A stretch of 64,000 bases of DNA from Streptomyces roseirectus (GTDB taxonomy: Bacteria; Actinomycetota; Actinomycetes; Streptomycetales; Streptomycetaceae): the NCBI RefSeq assembly GCF_014489635.1, contig NZ_CP060828.1:7986001-8050000 (forward strand), written 5' to 3'. The translations under genes were made by a program, and so were the position numbers. Shown one piece after another: positions 63,378-64,000 of the stretch. The notes below the pieces were generated by a model. That model worked only from the letters and a program-made list of their open reading frames with translations, was not told the DNA's origin and ran no database searches. Position 1 is the stretch's first letter. Each line of letters begins with the position of its first letter.

Positions 63378-64000
63378 TCGCCTCACCCGCGAACCCGGCT
63401 CGTGGGGGGGATTCCGGCATATGACGCCTGTGGCAGGTGCCCAGCAAGGCGCGCTGAACCGGTTTGCGAATGTCCGCTCGTAAGGGCTTGGGCTGTATCA
63501 ACGAGATGCACGTGCCGGGGCACCGATTGCTGGAGCGCTTTGGAGTAGTTCCACAAGGATGTTTGGTGGGCCCGCCGCCGCCCGCGAAGCCTCCGGGGGT
63601 GAGTGAGTTGAGCCAGGTCTGGAACTGTTTTTGTTCGGCCGGGCCGAGGATGCGGGTGGTTCCGGGTGCCGGTGGGATGGGGTCCTGGCTGGGGATGGAC
63701 GGGTCGACCCTGTTGATGCCGGCGCGCATCGGCAGGATGCCGGGGACTTGTCCTTGGTAGGAGGCCAGGATGAGCGGCACAGGCTGCGGCAGCGGTACCG
63801 GGAACAGCGGAAGTCCTGGCAACCCGGAAGGTCCGTCCGAGCCGTTCGGGAGCTTGACCCGCTTCTGCGAGTCGTCGAGGGCGTTCACGACGTTGCCGAG
63901 GCGGTGGATCCACGGGTCGTCGAGGACGCTCCTTGGCGAGGTCCCTTTCCGTGATGTCGCGGAGGGGTTCGGGGAGGCCGTCGAGGTCGGGGTCGGCGGA
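63316..64000 (-). pseudogene. Unrecognised gene, frameshifted, 5' end beyond window
   Basis: From the right edge the minus strand reads DPDLDGLPEPLRDITERDLAKE, then sense continues in another frame as VLDDPWIHRLGNVVNALDDSQ, with the shift near 63927-63933 (two bases lost or one gained). It continues through a Pro-rich section (GLPLFPVPLPQPVPLILASY) to FQTWLNSLTPGGFAGGGG and stops being protein-like near 63590, with the formal stop at 63316 inside the GT87 gene. No family recognised; either decayed or a sequence error. Confidence 0.5.

Overview
This 64 kb window is chromosomal DNA of a Streptomyces or a very close actinomycete. It is high-GC throughout, with strong third-position bias (every gene throws long antisense shadows), frequent GTG and TTG starts, a Streptomyces-type class II xylose isomerase, a conservon (cvn) operon, a twin-arginine amidase and a cysteine-type leader peptide. 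No rRNA, tRNA or CRISPR array was seen.

0-16 kb is a pentose/xylo-oligosaccharide block. It holds the end of an FAH-fold dehydratase, a bxl-like operon (sugar-binding lipoprotein, two permeases, intracellular GH3 enzyme) divergent from a LacI-type regulator with two TTTCGAAA palindromes between them, and xylB plus a ROK regulator divergent from xylA, which ends in a nested-hairpin terminator. An aldehyde dehydrogenase with a GAF-type regulator and a secreted amidase lie in between.

16-36 kb is housekeeping and signalling: a SWIM-protein/SNF2-helicase pair, small hypothetical genes, a methyltransferase, an MHYT membrane sensor, a conservon (cvnA-D) with a second roadblock gene nearby, a PPOX-fold enzyme, TesB, a Ski2-like helicase with a DUF3516-type tail, a YdjM-like membrane protein, the zinc-free ribosomal protein L31 and a DUF5709 protein.

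36-52 kb carries export and envelope functions: an asymmetric ABC exporter pair, a lipoprotein L,D-transpeptidase, a secreted PNGase A-like protein, a DctA-type symporter, a MarR regulator divergent from an ABC exporter with a clear operator, an MltG-like transglycosylase, a sulfonate-type ABC operon (ssuCBA) behind a cysteine leader peptide, and a YjbQ protein.

52-64 kb looks like a genomic island. A truncated serine recombinase is fused in frame to a truncated, frameshifted epoxide hydrolase, followed by a transposase scrap. Then comes an intact eight-gene set: MFS exporter, PIG-L deacetylase, CocE-type hydrolase, two paralogous alpha/beta hydrolases (one Ser, one apparent Cys nucleophile), a GT2-like and a GT4 glycosyltransferase, and a GT87-like membrane glycosyltransferase. 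I read this as a possible glycoconjugate pathway; that is inference. The right edge holds a frameshifted, unrecognised gene.
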